Positions 1 to 9,259 of a stretch of DNA of 64,000 bases are shown piece after piece. A program made the position numbers and the translations under genes. How positions within the stretch are numbered: the first letter of the stretch is position 1; the number at the start of each line of letters is the position of its first letter. The stretch covers positions 1 to 64,000 of the forward strand of contig NZ_LNNH01000019.1 of the NCBI RefSeq assembly GCF_001542915.1, written 5' to 3'. Source of the DNA: Peribacillus simplex. GTDB taxonomy: Bacteria > Bacillota > Bacilli > Bacillales > DSM-1321. Under the pieces are notes generated by a model, which was not told where the DNA came from, did no database searches, and saw only the letters and a program-made list of their open reading frames with translations.

Positions 1-48
1 GAAGAGCCCAAATCTCGTAACCTTTGATCAAAATTTCAAAGGAATTTC

Positions 49-86
49 AAAAGGGGTTCGGAATTTTTTAATTCCGAACCCCTTTT
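49..86. terminator. Bidirectional terminator beyond sdhB
   Basis: A perfect 17-bp inverted repeat (49-65 with 70-86) around a TTTT loop. The arms end in A-runs and T-runs, so it can act as an intrinsic terminator in either direction. It probably closes the sdh operon and a gene lying left of the window. Confidence 0.8.
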
Positions 87-98
87 GTCTACAAACTG

Positions 99-126
99 AG
101 AGCCCCTATCCTAAGATAGGGGCTCT
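99..126. terminator. Terminator-like hairpin after sdhB
   Basis: A perfect 12-bp stem (99-110 with 115-126) and a 4-base loop, 14 bases beyond the sdhB stop codon. The T-rich tail is on the plus side. On the minus strand it would act with the hairpin at 49-86. Confidence 0.7.
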
Positions 127-139
127 TTCCTTTAAATGA

Positions 140-913
140 TTAAACTTCGTCGCTTCCGAAGAAGTTACGGAATTGCTGAATGGCCGTATCACGGTTCAAT
201 GCTGCAATCGATGTAGTCAATGGAATTCCTTTAGGGCAAGACTGCACACAGTTTTGCGAGTTACCGCAGTTTGCAAGTCCTCCATCGGACATGATTGTGT
301 TTAAACGTTCCGCTTTGTTCATTGCACCAGTTGGATGTGCGTTGAATAAACGGACTTGTGATAACGGTTGTGGTCCCATGAAGTTTGAGTTGCTGTTCAC
401 GTTTGGACAAGCTTCCAAGCAAACGCCGCAAGTCATACATTTTGATAATTCATAAGCCCATTGACGTTTCTTTTCTGGCATACGCGGTCCTGGTCCAAGG
501 TTGTACGTTCCATCGATCGGGATCCAAGCTTTTACCTTCTTCAACGAGTCGAACATGCGGCTGCGATCTACCTGAAGGTCACGAACCACAGGGAAAGTAC
601 GCATTGGAGCAAGGCGGACAGGCTGTTCCAATTGGTCGATAAGGGCCGTACATGATTGTCTTGGTTTACCATTGATGACCATGGAACAAGCACCACATAC
701 TTCCTCAAGGCAGTTCATGTCCCATGCGATTGCTGTCGTATGCTTGCCTTGTACTGTTACCGGGTTACGACGGATTTCCATTAGGGCGGAAATGACATTC
801 ATATTCGGGCGGTACGCTAATTCAAATTCCTCATCATAAGGAGCTGAATCCGGTGTATCTTGACGAGTGATGATAAAACGGACTGTTTTAGTCTCAGATT
901 TAGTTTCAACCAT
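140..913 (-). CDS. sdhB: Succinate dehydrogenase iron-sulfur subunit
   Basis: SdhB passes electrons from the flavoprotein SdhA to the membrane anchor SdhC in complex II (succinate to menaquinone, TCA cycle). The 257-aa product has the plant-type [2Fe-2S] ligands Cys68, Cys73, Cys76 and Cys88. It also has two further cysteine sets, C159-x2-C-x2-C-x3-CP and C216/C222/C226-P, for the [4Fe-4S] and [3Fe-4S] clusters. Length and motifs match the Bacillus protein (about 253 aa). The ATG has a GGGGGAG ribosome site and follows sdhA by 17 bases. It is the last gene of sdhCAB and is followed by two hairpins. Confidence 0.97.
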   Translation of the reverse strand: MVETKSETKTVRFIITRQDTPDSAPYDEEFELAYRPNMNVISALMEIRRNPVTVQGKHTTAIAWDMNCLEEVCGACSMVINGKPRQSCTALIDQLEQPVRLAPMRTFPVVRDLQVDRSRMFDSLKKVKAWIPIDGTYNLGPGPRMPEKKRQWAYELSKCMTCGVCLEACPNVNSNSNFMGPQPLSQVRLFNAHPTGAMNKAERLNTIMSDGGLANCGNSQNCVQSCPKGIPLTTSIAALNRDTAIQQFRNFFGSDEV

Positions 914-930
914 TTTTTTGCTCCCCCTCT

Positions 931-2691
931 TTAATGTTTCGTAGTGTAGTCACGTTTACGCGGTGCGATGAGTGATACATCAATATCTTCATAATGGAAT
1001 TCAGGTGCTTGATCCAAGCCCTTGAACGTTGCCATTGTCGTTTTCATGAATTCTTCATCATTACGTTCCGGGAAATCAGGTTTGTAATGCGCTCCACGGC
1101 TTTCATCACGGTTTAACGCACCGATTGTGATTACACGTGCCAATTGCATCATATTTTGCAGCTGTCTAGTGAAAGCAGCTCCTTGGTTGCTCCATTTAGC
1201 CGTATCATTGATGTTGATTTTCTTGTAACGCTCCATCAACTCAAGAATCTTGTTATCCGTTTCTTTCAGCTTATCATTGTAACGGACTACAGTAACATGC
1301 TGAGTCATCCACTCACCAAGCTCTTTGTGAAGTACGTACGCATTTTCATTTCCATCAAGAGACATGACATTGTTCCATTTTTCTTGCTCTTGTTTTTCGT
1401 ATCCATCATACAATGAAGATGGGATGGATTCGGAAGTTTTGTCAAGACCTTCGATATATTTAACGGCATTCGGACCAGCGACTGAACCGCCATAGATGGC
1501 AGATAGAAGTGAGTTCGCACCAAGACGGTTACCGCCATGCTGGGAGTAATCACACTCACCTGCAGCGAATAAACCTTTAATGTTAGTCATTTGGTCATAA
1601 TCAACCCAAAGTCCGCCCATAGAATAGTGAACGGCAGGGAAAATCTTCATTGGTACTTTACGAGGATCTTCACCCATGAATTTCTCGTAGATTTCAATGA
1701 TTCCGCCAAGTTTAATATCAAGTAATTTAGGATCTTTATGTGATAGATCCAGATACACCATGTTTTCTCCATTAATACCAAGCTTCATGTTCATACATAC
1801 GTCGAAAATTTCACGAGTCGCGATATCACGAGGTACCAGGTTACCGTAAGCAGGGTATTTTTCTTCAAGGAAATACCAAGGTTTTCCGTCTTTATATGTC
1901 CAGATACGTCCACCTTCACCACGAGCGGATTCACTCATTAGACGAAGTTTGTCATCTCCAGGGATTGCTGTCGGGTGAATTTGAATGAACTCACCGTTGG
2001 CATAATTAACACCTTGTTGATAGACGATCGATGCTGCTGAACCTGTATTGATCATCGAGTTAGTGGATTTACCGAATATGATTCCAGGGCCTCCGCTTGC
2101 CATGATGACTGCATCGCCAGGGAATGATTTGATTTCCATTGTAGTCAAGTTCTGAGCTACGATACCGCGTGCTGTTTCTTCATCATCGATAACAGCTCCA
2201 AGGAATTCCCAGCCCTCATATTTCGTAACAAGTCCTTCCACTTCATACCGGCGAACCTGCTCGTCCAATGCGTAAAGCAATTGTTGACCAGTCGTTGCAC
2301 CCGCGAATGCTGTACGGCTATGTTGTGTACCGCCGAAACGACGGAAATCAAGAAGACCTTCCGGAGTACGGTTGAACATAACGCCCATACGGTCAAACAT
2401 ATGGATGATCGATGGTGCCGCTTCGCACATCGCTTTAACCGGGGGTTGGTTAGCCAAGAAGTCCCCGCCATAAACTGTATCATCAAAGTGAATGAATGGA
2501 GAATCCCCTTCACCTTTTGTATTTACTGCCCCATTGATTCCGCCTTGGGCACAAACTGAGTGAGAGCGTTTAACAGGCACTAAAGAAAATAAATCAACCT
2601 GTTGTCCAAGCTCTGCTGCTTTGATCGTCGCCATTAAGCCGGCTAGACCTCCACCTACGATAATGATTTTACCTTTACCCAATTCTGTCAC
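931..2691 (-). CDS. sdhA: Succinate dehydrogenase flavoprotein subunit
   Basis: Catalytic subunit of complex II, oxidising succinate to fumarate on the inner face of the membrane. The 586-aa protein opens with a Rossmann FAD motif (IIVGGGLAGLMAT, residues 9-21). It carries the RSHSVCAQGG segment, whose His44 is the usual site of covalent FAD attachment. Substrate-loop motifs such as HPTAIPG and GGLWVDYDQMT are present further on. It sits between sdhC (63-base gap) and sdhB (17-base gap), so the three genes form one operon. Nothing is truncated. Confidence 0.98.
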   Translation of the reverse strand: MTELGKGKIIIVGGGLAGLMATIKAAELGQQVDLFSLVPVKRSHSVCAQGGINGAVNTKGEGDSPFIHFDDTVYGGDFLANQPPVKAMCEAAPSIIHMFDRMGVMFNRTPEGLLDFRRFGGTQHSRTAFAGATTGQQLLYALDEQVRRYEVEGLVTKYEGWEFLGAVIDDEETARGIVAQNLTTMEIKSFPGDAVIMASGGPGIIFGKSTNSMINTGSAASIVYQQGVNYANGEFIQIHPTAIPGDDKLRLMSESARGEGGRIWTYKDGKPWYFLEEKYPAYGNLVPRDIATREIFDVCMNMKLGINGENMVYLDLSHKDPKLLDIKLGGIIEIYEKFMGEDPRKVPMKIFPAVHYSMGGLWVDYDQMTNIKGLFAAGECDYSQHGGNRLGANSLLSAIYGGSVAGPNAVKYIEGLDKTSESIPSSLYDGYEKQEQEKWNNVMSLDGNENAYVLHKELGEWMTQHVTVVRYNDKLKETDNKILELMERYKKININDTAKWSNQGAAFTRQLQNMMQLARVITIGALNRDESRGAHYKPDFPERNDEEFMKTTMATFKGLDQAPEFHYEDIDVSLIAPRKRDYTTKH

Positions 2692-2754
2692 TCCCTTATT
2701 TCCATTAGCAAAGCTATGTTTTTTATCCGGATACTATAAATGAACTCTAACTTC

Positions 2755-3363
2755 TTAAACGAAAGCGAAAACTGCGCTAACGCCGATATAAGAAAGCAGA
2801 ACGAAAATGATCAAAGTTACGTACGTCATGATTTTTTGCGATTTAGGTGAAACTGTCAGACCCCAGCTCACTGCAAATGACCATAATCCATTCGCAAAGT
2901 GGAAAATTGCAGAAATAATACCTACAATATAGAACACGATCATGAATGGGTTAGAGAAAATCTCTGCCATCATGTCAAAATCAACCTCAGCACCCATGGC
3001 TGCTTGAACTCTAGTCTCCCAAATATGCCAAACAAGGAAAATCAGCGTGATGATTCCAGTCAGGCGTTGCAGCATGAACATCCAGTTACGGAAGAAACTA
3101 AATCTCCCCAAATTGTTTTTTGCTGTAAAGGCAATATAAATACCGTACACAGCATGGAAAATGATCGGTAGATAGATGACGACCCACTCTACCAAAAGCT
3201 TTACGGGCGTATATTCAATTAAATGAACGGCCCCATTAAACGTCTCTTCCCCTTTTGTTGCCATAAAGTTTACCGATAAATGAAAAATTAGGAATAGACC
3301 AATCGGAATAACTCCAAGAAGTGAATGAAGTCTACGATTCCCAAACTCGCGATTTTTTGCCAC
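2755..3363 (-). CDS. sdhC: Succinate dehydrogenase cytochrome b558 subunit
   Basis: Di-haem membrane anchor of complex II. I place the start at a GTG at 3363 rather than at an ATG 36 bases upstream. An AGGGGGGG ribosome site lies just before the GTG, and it gives a 202-aa protein, the same length as B. subtilis SdhC. In this numbering the four expected haem-ligand histidines fall at H28, H70, H113 and H155. Five hydrophobic membrane segments are visible. It is the first gene of sdhCAB. Confidence 0.95.
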   Translation of the reverse strand: MAKNREFGNRRLHSLLGVIPIGLFLIFHLSVNFMATKGEETFNGAVHLIEYTPVKLLVEWVVIYLPIIFHAVYGIYIAFTAKNNLGRFSFFRNWMFMLQRLTGIITLIFLVWHIWETRVQAAMGAEVDFDMMAEIFSNPFMIVFYIVGIISAIFHFANGLWSFAVSWGLTVSPKSQKIMTYVTLIIFVLLSYIGVSAVFAFV

Positions 3364-3438
3364 TAAGTGCCCCCCCTTAATTTGTGAAAAATCATGCAAA
3401 GATAATCTGGTGGCTACCTTTTATCTCCGCGTGAAAAT

Positions 3439-3472
3439 AAAGTATAGAGTGCAAAAAGCTCTCCTATACTTT
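3439..3472 (-). promoter_or_regulatory. Hairpin in the sdhC leader
   Basis: A 9-bp inverted repeat (3439-3447 with 3464-3472) continues inward through a bulged stem to an A5 loop. On the minus strand it is followed by ATTTTC, so it resembles a weak terminator or an mRNA-stabilising stem. It lies about 76 bases upstream of the sdhC start. The rest of 3364-3747 holds candidate promoters for sdhC and yslB and no other gene that I can see. Confidence 0.5.
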
Positions 3473-3568
3473 CTTACAATTATGTGACATGTCCATTTTA
3501 CTCCTGACTTCTATGTGCGTCAAGAAAACGGATACAACAAATCTCTTTTTTAAAATAGATATTATTGG

Positions 3569-3597
3569 CTAAAAATGCATGTTTTTTTATTTGTCAA
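3569..3597 (-). promoter_or_regulatory. Candidate sdhCAB SigA promoter
   Basis: A consensus -35 box TTGACA (3592-3597, minus strand) is followed after 17 bases by a poor -10 (TTTTAG). If correct, the sdh transcript has a leader of about 200 bases containing the hairpin at 3439-3472. The weak -10 limits confidence. Confidence 0.35.
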
Positions 3598-3747
3598 GGC
3601 TATATTATGAGAAATAATGTATGAATCTATTAATATTTCGGTATAATTTATCATTTTTTTCCATTTGCGTTTCAAATAAATAAAAAAACAATATAATTTG
3701 CAAAAGAAAAACGTTTATAATAGATTTACAGAAAGAGGCGATAAACT

Positions 3748-4203
3748 ATGAAAAAAAATATTGCTGCAGCGATAGAGGAAGAAATTCAAACTGAAGAGTT
3801 CCAAGTTCCGGCTTTCGGATATGAATTAATCAGGGAAGTACTACTGAATGATATACTCGGAAAAGACTCGAATCAGATCCTCTATTGGGCAGGTAAACAG
3901 TTAGCAAGAAAATTCCCACTGAATGGCGATCAGGAGGTTATTGAATTTTTCCAAAGCGCCGGTTGGGGAGATTTGGAAATCATCAAGTATACGAAAAACG
4001 AGATGGAGTTATCCTTGTCGGGTGAAATAATCAGCCGCCGCCTGGATTTACATCCTGACTGTCACTTCCAGCTTGAAGCCGGCTTCCTTGCCGAGCAGTT
4101 CACACTGCAAAAAAAATTCCTCAGCGAATCAACGGAAGAAGTTAAACGCCGCGCAAAAAAAGTGACATTCACCATTCAATGGGATCCCAGAGATCCAATC
4201 TAA
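3748..4203 (+). CDS. yslB: YslB family protein (DUF2507)
   Basis: A 151-aa cytosolic protein of unknown function. It is recognised from the ELIREVLL and YWAGKQLARKFP segments and from its place between sdhC and lysC, where B. subtilis yslB also lies. The family is related to V4R-type ligand-binding folds. No catalytic residues can be argued from the sequence. An AAAGAGGCG ribosome site precedes the ATG, and TATAAT occurs at 3716-3721 without a clear -35. A bidirectional terminator follows. It is one of the few plus-strand genes here. Confidence 0.88.
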   Translation: MKKNIAAAIEEEIQTEEFQVPAFGYELIREVLLNDILGKDSNQILYWAGKQLARKFPLNGDQEVIEFFQSAGWGDLEIIKYTKNEMELSLSGEIISRRLDLHPDCHFQLEAGFLAEQFTLQKKFLSESTEEVKRRAKKVTFTIQWDPRDPI

Positions 4204-4213
4204 CGAGCCCATA

Positions 4214-4250
4214 AAACAGACTTACCCTTTTTACCGGAAGTCTGTTTTTT
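4214..4250. terminator. Bidirectional terminator between yslB and lysC
   Basis: A 10-bp stem (4214-4223 with 4238-4247) followed by T6 on the plus strand and TTTTAT on the minus strand. It serves the convergent yslB and lysC genes. Confidence 0.85.
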
Positions 4251-4266
4251 ACTGGACTCCATACAA

Positions 4267-5499
4267 TCAGGCTAGCACATTTGCATGCTGACCAAGTTTA
4301 AATGCTTCATGCAGGGATTCGACCGCCTTCACCATCTCCAGCTCATTGACGACAGTCGAAACTTTAATTTCCGATGTGCTGACCATTTTCACTTGGATGC
4401 CTGTATTGGCCATCACTTCAAACATCTCGGCAGCCACTCCCGGATTGGATACCATACCCGATCCAACGATTGACACCTTGGCCAATCCGCCCTCCGTTTC
4501 AACCCTGTCAAAGGCCAACTGCTCTTTATTATTTTCCAACACGATCAAAGCCGCTTTTTTATCTTCACTTTTAATGGAGAATGATAAGTTGGTCGTATCC
4601 TCTGCAGTCATGCTTTGAATGATGATGTCAACATTGATCTGGTTTTTCGCAAGCGTCATGAAAATGGTTGATAATGCACCAAGTGATTGGGGCAAGCCAT
4701 AAACCGTCACCCTAGTGATGCTATCTTCGAATGCGATGCCGCGCACGATTAAGTTTTCTTCCATAGTTGCTTCCTCCTCAATGATCGTTCCTGATTCCCT
4801 CTCCATGCTTGAACGGACTTCAAGCGGGATTTGATAATTTTTCGCGTATTCGACAGCCCTTGGATGGAGCACGCCCGCCCCTAAATTGGCAAGCTCGAGC
4901 ATCTCATCATAAGAGATGGATTGCAGTTTGCGCGCTTCTTTAATGTAGCGGGGATCCGTTGTGAAAACACCCGTAACATCCGTGTAAATATCACATCTAT
5001 CCGCATTGAGCGCTGCAGCGATGGCAACTGCGGTCGTATCGGAACCGCCACGCCCCAATGTAGTGATTTCCCCATTAACATCGTTTCCCTGAAAACCGGC
5101 CACGACGACGATCTGCCTTTCTTGCAGTCTAGCTTGGATTCTCGAAGCATCAATATCCAATATCCGGGCATTCCCATGTACGGATTCCGTCTGCATCCCT
5201 GCCTGCCAGCCAGTATACGAGATCGCTTCATGCCCCTTCTCAAGCAAGGCCATCGTCAGCAGGGAAATCGTAACCTGTTCCCCCGTCGTCAATAGCATAT
5301 CCATTTCCCTTTTGCTTGGGGTGCTGGATATATCATGGGCCATGGAAACCAATTGATCGGTCGTTTTACCCATTGCGGAAACAACGACGACTACCTCATT
5401 GCCCTTCTCCGCTTCCTCTATTACCCGATTGGCAACATTTTTAAGTTTTTCAACGCTGCCGACGGATGTCCCGCCGAATTTTTGTACGATTAATGCCAT
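4267..5499 (-). CDS. lysC: Aspartate kinase, lysine-sensitive type
   Basis: Phosphorylates L-aspartate, the first step toward lysine, diaminopimelate, methionine and threonine. The 410-aa protein has the N-terminal KFGGTS motif, the central GRGGSDTTA segment and two C-terminal ACT domains (from about residue 265). It closely resembles B. subtilis LysC (aspartokinase II). The start at MALIVQK is preferred; an in-frame ATG 6 bases upstream (5505) is an alternative. Longer starts would run through the lysine riboswitch and are rejected. In B. subtilis an internal start yields the beta subunit, and that may apply here. Confidence 0.96.
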   Translation of the reverse strand: MALIVQKFGGTSVGSVEKLKNVANRVIEEAEKGNEVVVVVSAMGKTTDQLVSMAHDISSTPSKREMDMLLTTGEQVTISLLTMALLEKGHEAISYTGWQAGMQTESVHGNARILDIDASRIQARLQERQIVVVAGFQGNDVNGEITTLGRGGSDTTAVAIAAALNADRCDIYTDVTGVFTTDPRYIKEARKLQSISYDEMLELANLGAGVLHPRAVEYAKNYQIPLEVRSSMERESGTIIEEEATMEENLIVRGIAFEDSITRVTVYGLPQSLGALSTIFMTLAKNQINVDIIIQSMTAEDTTNLSFSIKSEDKKAALIVLENNKEQLAFDRVETEGGLAKVSIVGSGMVSNPGVAAEMFEVMANTGIQVKMVSTSEIKVSTVVNELEMVKAVESLHEAFKLGQHANVLA

Positions 5500-5527
5500 C
5501 CTCATGCACCCTCTCTTTTTAGGCAAT

Positions 5528-5765
5528 AAAAAAAGCAATGAGAAATATCTCATTGCTGTGATCACATATCCAATCTTGTAAGCACAGTGAGATAGCTCTC
5601 CAGGGCATACACCCTGACAATCCGCCATTTATTAAATGTCAGACCAGAAAAACAAGCTATGAGACTTGTCTTCCTTCGGCGTCCTCCCCTTTCAAAACCC
5701 ATCATGGAAACTCATACTTCTCCAGGTTTTTACTCTTGAATTCCGCACCTCTATCAGCACTTTTA
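5528..5765 (-). promoter_or_regulatory. Lysine riboswitch (L-box) with terminator
   Basis: The minus strand carries the L-box hallmarks: GATAGAGGTGCGG near 5744-5757 at the 5' side, then GAAAGGGGAGGACGCCGAAG, then the paired segments of the five-helix core. It ends in an intrinsic terminator: an 11-bp stem at 5535-5556 followed by seven U residues (5528-5534). Lysine binding should favour the terminator and reduce lysC expression. Its position between a clean promoter and the lysC ribosome site fits. Confidence 0.93.
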
Positions 5766-5791
5766 AGTTGTCTAGTTAAAAATTCCTTTTA

Positions 5792-5820
5792 ATCATAGCA
5801 TAGAGATTTGTGGGGGGCAA
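5792..5820 (-). promoter_or_regulatory. lysC SigA promoter
   Basis: Minus-strand -35 TTGCCC (5815-5820), a 17-base spacer and -10 TATGAT (5792-5797). Transcription would begin just upstream of the lysine riboswitch. Confidence 0.75.
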
Positions 5821-5822
5821 GA

Positions 5823-7595
5823 TTATTCTTGCAATTTTCTCACGATTCCCTCAGCTACCCCTTTTGGCATGCCCGCTCCGATAATTTCCTCGACCGAGGC
5901 CTCTTTAATTTTCTTCAATGAACCGAAATGTCTCAATAATTGCTTTCTTCGTTTTTCGCCGACTCCCGGAATATCATCAAGCTGGGAGTGCACGGCATTT
6001 TTGCCTCGCAGCTGGCGGTGAAACGTAATCGCAAACCGATGCACTTCATCCTGTATTCTTTGCAATAAGTAGAATTCCTGACTCCGGGAATCAAGCGGTA
6101 CAAGCTCAAGAGGATTGCCGATCATTAATTGAGATGTTCTATGCTTCTCATCTTTAATCAGGCCAGAAAGCGGGATATCCAGGCCCAGTTCATTTTCCAA
6201 AATATCGCGGACGGCCTCCACATGTCCCTTACCGCCATCGATGATGATTAAATCCGGAAGCGGAAGACCCTCTTTCAATACCCGTGAATACCTTCTTCGG
6301 ACGACTTCGCGCATGGATTCATAATCATCAGGCCCCTGGACGGTTTTGATCTTATATTTGCGGTATTCCCTTTTCTCGGGTTTGCCATCAATGAACACGA
6401 CCAAAGCGGAAACGGGATCGCTTCCTTGGATGTTGGAGTTATCGAAGGCCTCAATTCGATGCGGGGTATAGATCCCCAATTGCACGCCAAGGTTTTCCAC
6501 CGCATTGATCGTTCTTTCTTCATCACGCTCAATCAATGAAAACTTTTCCTGAAGCGCAATGGAGGCATTTTTATTGGCCAATTTCAACATATCCTTTTTC
6601 GAACCCCGCTTTGGATGAATCGTCTTCACGCCAAGCAGGCCTTCAGCCAGTTCAGCATCCACCGACTCGGGCAGCAGGATTTCCTTCGGTTTAAAATGGT
6701 TCGTAATCTCGTAAAACTGACCCAGGAATGTGAGCAGTTCCTGTTCCGGTTCATCATAGACGGGAAATAGGGATACGTCCCTTTCGATCAATTTACCTTG
6801 TCTTACAAAGAATACTTGAACGCACATCCAGCCTTTATCATGGGCAAATCCGAATACATCCCTGTCGATGAAATCGGTCGACATCATTTTCTGCTTTTCC
6901 ATCGTGATATCGATATGGGCGATTTTGTCACGAAACTCCTTCGCCCTCTCAAAATCCAGCTCTTCGGATGCCTCCAGCATTTTTTCGGTCAGTTCTTTCT
7001 TAATCTCTGTATGCCCGCCATTCAAGAAACGGTTGATATCATCGACCATTTTTTTATATTCCTGTTCCTCCACATCATATACGCATGGAGCCAGACATTG
7101 ACCAAGGTGATAATAAAGGCAAACCCGATCCGGCAGCGTATTGCACTTTCGAAGAGGATAGATGCGGTCGAGCAGTTTTTTCGTTTCGTTAGCCGCAAAA
7201 GCATTAGGGTACGGACCGAAGTATTTCCCTTTGTCTTTTTTGACCTTTCGCGTAATGATCAGGCGGGGATGCCGCTCAGCGGTCAGCTTGATGAAGGGAT
7301 ATGTTTTATCATCCTTAAGCATGACATTATATTTTGGATCATGTTTTTTGATTAGATTCAGCTCTAAAATGAGAGCCTCGATATTGGAAGATGTGACGAT
7401 GTATTCAAAATCCTCAATCTCATTTACGAGCCGAAATGTCTTTCCATCATGGGATCCCGTGAAATAGGAACGGACACGGTTCTTCAACACTTTCGCCTTG
7501 CCTACATAAATGATCGTTCCCTGACGATCTTTCATCAAATAACAACCAGGCTGATCGGGAAGAAGCGCAAGTTTATTCTTTATTTGCTGGTTCAT
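5823..7595 (-). CDS. uvrC: UvrABC system endonuclease subunit C
   Basis: Makes both incisions in nucleotide excision repair, after UvrA and UvrB locate the lesion. The 590-aa protein has an N-terminal GIY-YIG nuclease (GCY 17-19, YVG 30-32, Arg40). A UVR motif for UvrB contact follows near residue 200, then an RNase H-like nuclease with [10 protein letters not shown], then a C-terminal helix-hairpin-helix pair. The ATG at 7595 has an AGGAGG ribosome site and matches the N-terminus of B. subtilis UvrC; an upstream in-frame ATG has none. It lies downstream of trxA, separated by a terminator. Confidence 0.97.
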   Translation of the reverse strand: MNQQIKNKLALLPDQPGCYLMKDRQGTIIYVGKAKVLKNRVRSYFTGSHDGKTFRLVNEIEDFEYIVTSSNIEALILELNLIKKHDPKYNVMLKDDKTYPFIKLTAERHPRLIITRKVKKDKGKYFGPYPNAFAANETKKLLDRIYPLRKCNTLPDRVCLYYHLGQCLAPCVYDVEEQEYKKMVDDINRFLNGGHTEIKKELTEKMLEASEELDFERAKEFRDKIAHIDITMEKQKMMSTDFIDRDVFGFAHDKGWMCVQVFFVRQGKLIERDVSLFPVYDEPEQELLTFLGQFYEITNHFKPKEILLPESVDAELAEGLLGVKTIHPKRGSKKDMLKLANKNASIALQEKFSLIERDEERTINAVENLGVQLGIYTPHRIEAFDNSNIQGSDPVSALVVFIDGKPEKREYRKYKIKTVQGPDDYESMREVVRRRYSRVLKEGLPLPDLIIIDGGKGHVEAVRDILENELGLDIPLSGLIKDEKHRTSQLMIGNPLELVPLDSRSQEFYLLQRIQDEVHRFAITFHRQLRGKNAVHSQLDDIPGVGEKRRKQLLRHFGSLKKIKEASVEEIIGAGMPKGVAEGIVRKLQE

Positions 7596-7647
7596 GCTTT
7601 CAGCCTCCTGTTCTCCCATTTTACAATTATTATATATCAAGATAGCG

Positions 7648-7684
7648 AAAAAAGCTTCAAGTCCGGAGACCTGAAGCTTTTTTT
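7648..7684 (-). terminator. trxA terminator
   Basis: A long stem AAAAAAGCTTCA/TGAAGCTTTTTT around a short loop, 15 bases beyond the trxA stop codon. The flanking A and T runs make it potentially bidirectional. Confidence 0.85.
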
Positions 7685-7698
7685 AGCTGACCCGTTTA

Positions 7699-8013
7699 TT
7701 AAGCGTGTTTTGCAATAAGCTCAGCAAGAGCTTCTTTAGGTTGGAAGCCAACCACTTTATCCACCACTTCACCGTCTTTAAGGACGATCAGTGTCGGAAT
7801 GCTCATTACACCGAATTTCCCAGCTGTTTCTTGGTTTTCATCTACATCCACTTTTACGATTTTCGCTGAATCGCCAATTTCCGTATCAAGCTCTTGAAGA
7901 ACAGGAGCGATCATTTTACAAGGTCCGCACCATGGAGCCCAGAAATCTACAAGAACGACACCTTCGCTAGTATCCGTTGTGAACGTTTGGTCAGTTGCAT
8001 TTACAATAGCCAT
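7699..8013 (-). CDS. trxA: Thioredoxin
   Basis: General cytosolic disulfide reductase, recycled by thioredoxin reductase; electron donor for ribonucleotide reductase and other enzymes. The 104-aa protein has the WCGPC active site at residues 28-32 and the cis-proline MSIPT segment. Length equals B. subtilis TrxA. The ATG at 8013 has an AGGAGG ribosome site; a 9-codon upstream extension is not supported. It lies between etfA and uvrC as its own unit with a promoter and a terminator. Confidence 0.97.
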   Translation of the reverse strand: MAIVNATDQTFTTDTSEGVVLVDFWAPWCGPCKMIAPVLQELDTEIGDSAKIVKVDVDENQETAGKFGVMSIPTLIVLKDGEVVDKVVGFQPKEALAELIAKHA

Positions 8014-8052
8014 ATATATTTCCTCCTCAAATTTACTCAAATAACTAAAGAC

Positions 8053-8085
8053 AGTATACCATTGTTGCTAGAATCGATGCTAATA
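8053..8085 (-). promoter_or_regulatory. Candidate trxA promoter
   Basis: An extended -10 (TG-G-TATACT on the minus strand, -10 at 8053-8058) lies 40 bases upstream of the start codon. The -35 is not well conserved. I looked for a SigB signature and did not find one. Confidence 0.45.
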
Positions 8086-8159
8086 TTTTGCTTCAGTGGT
8101 AGGATGTCCAAATGAAGAGGGAATATGCACCCAGAATTCGCAGCCTATATCAATAAAAT

Positions 8160-8190
8160 AAGGGACGAGACATATTATGTCCCATCCCTT
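8160..8190 (-). terminator. etfA terminator
   Basis: Minus-strand hairpin of 14 pairs including G-U pairs (AAGGGATGGGACAT with its partner), followed by ATTTTATT. It lies 20 bases beyond the etfA stop and ends the fad/etf operon. Confidence 0.7.
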
Positions 8191-8209
8191 ATTCGAAGCC
8201 GTTTACCCT

Positions 8210-9187
8210 TTAAGCATTCACTTTAAGTTTTTTGAATTCTTCCGTCAGTAATGGAATGACTTCGAAAAGATCGCCGACAATTCCATAGTCAGCTACATTG
8301 AAGATGTTCGCTTCAGGGTCTTTATTGATGGCTACGATCACTTTGGAGTTGGACATACCAGCTAAATGCTGAATCGCTCCAGAGATTCCGCAGGCAATAT
8401 AGAGGTCAGGTGTAACGACCTTACCCGTTTGGCCGATTTGCAAAGAATAGTCACAATAATCCGCGTCACATGCACCACGGGAAGCCCCTACCGCTCCGCC
8501 AAGAACTTGTGCCAGTTCCTTTAAAGGTTCAAAGCCGTCTTCGCTTTTCACTCCGCGGCCGCCAGCGATGATTACCTTGGCTTCTGAAAGATCGACGCCT
8601 TCACTTGCCTTTCTGACAACATCTTTTATGATGGTGCGTAAATCCTTGATATCCACGCTCAATGCAGCTACATCACCGGAGCGGGACTCATCTTTCGCCA
8701 ATGGCTCAATATTGTTCGGACGGATCGTTGCGAATATCACTCCATCTGTAACAATTTTCTTTTCAAAAGCTTTACCAGAATAAATCGGACGGGTGAAAAC
8801 GATATTTCCGCCTTCTTCTTCAATGGATGTTACGTCAGAAATCAAACCTGATTCAAGCTTTCCAGCCAATTTAGGGGCAAGGTCTTTTCCAAGTGCCGTA
8901 TGGCCGAAGAAGATGCCTTCGGGCTTTTCCTGCTCGATGACGGCGAGCAAGGCTTGCGCATAGCCATCTGAAGTGTATTGCTTCAATTGATCGTTTTCGA
9001 CGGCGACAACCCGGTCTGCACCGAATTGGATCAATTCATTCCCCAAATCTTGAACACTGTCACCAACTAAAACACCTACAATTTCTCCGCCATCTGCAGC
9101 AAGTTTAGCCGCACCGATCGCTTCAAATGATACATTTCTTAGTGAACCGTCGCGAACTTCGCCCAATACAAGAAACTTTCTAGCCAT
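8210..9187 (-). CDS. etfA: Electron transfer flavoprotein alpha subunit
   Basis: With EtfB it accepts electrons from acyl-CoA dehydrogenases and passes them toward the menaquinone pool. The 325-aa protein has the C-terminal FAD-binding domain of the family (GAVGASRGACDAD, then QIGQTGKVV and CGISGAIQHLAGM). It is the last gene of the fatty acid degradation operon, directly downstream of etfB. A terminator follows. Length and order match B. subtilis. Confidence 0.97.
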   Translation of the reverse strand: MARKFLVLGEVRDGSLRNVSFEAIGAAKLAADGGEIVGVLVGDSVQDLGNELIQFGADRVVAVENDQLKQYTSDGYAQALLAVIEQEKPEGIFFGHTALGKDLAPKLAGKLESGLISDVTSIEEEGGNIVFTRPIYSGKAFEKKIVTDGVIFATIRPNNIEPLAKDESRSGDVAALSVDIKDLRTIIKDVVRKASEGVDLSEAKVIIAGGRGVKSEDGFEPLKELAQVLGGAVGASRGACDADYCDYSLQIGQTGKVVTPDLYIACGISGAIQHLAGMSNSKVIVAINKDPEANIFNVADYGIVGDLFEVIPLLTEEFKKLKVNA

Positions 9188-9259
9188 TTATAAAAACCTC
9201 CTGTGCTCTATTTTATCTATTTGTTGTGTGTAGTTTGTTTTAAAAAGGAATCGTTTCTA

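Noticed and set aside
5500-5628. N-terminal extension of lysC
   Set aside because: It is the lysine riboswitch and its terminator read as protein; homologs start at MALIVQK.
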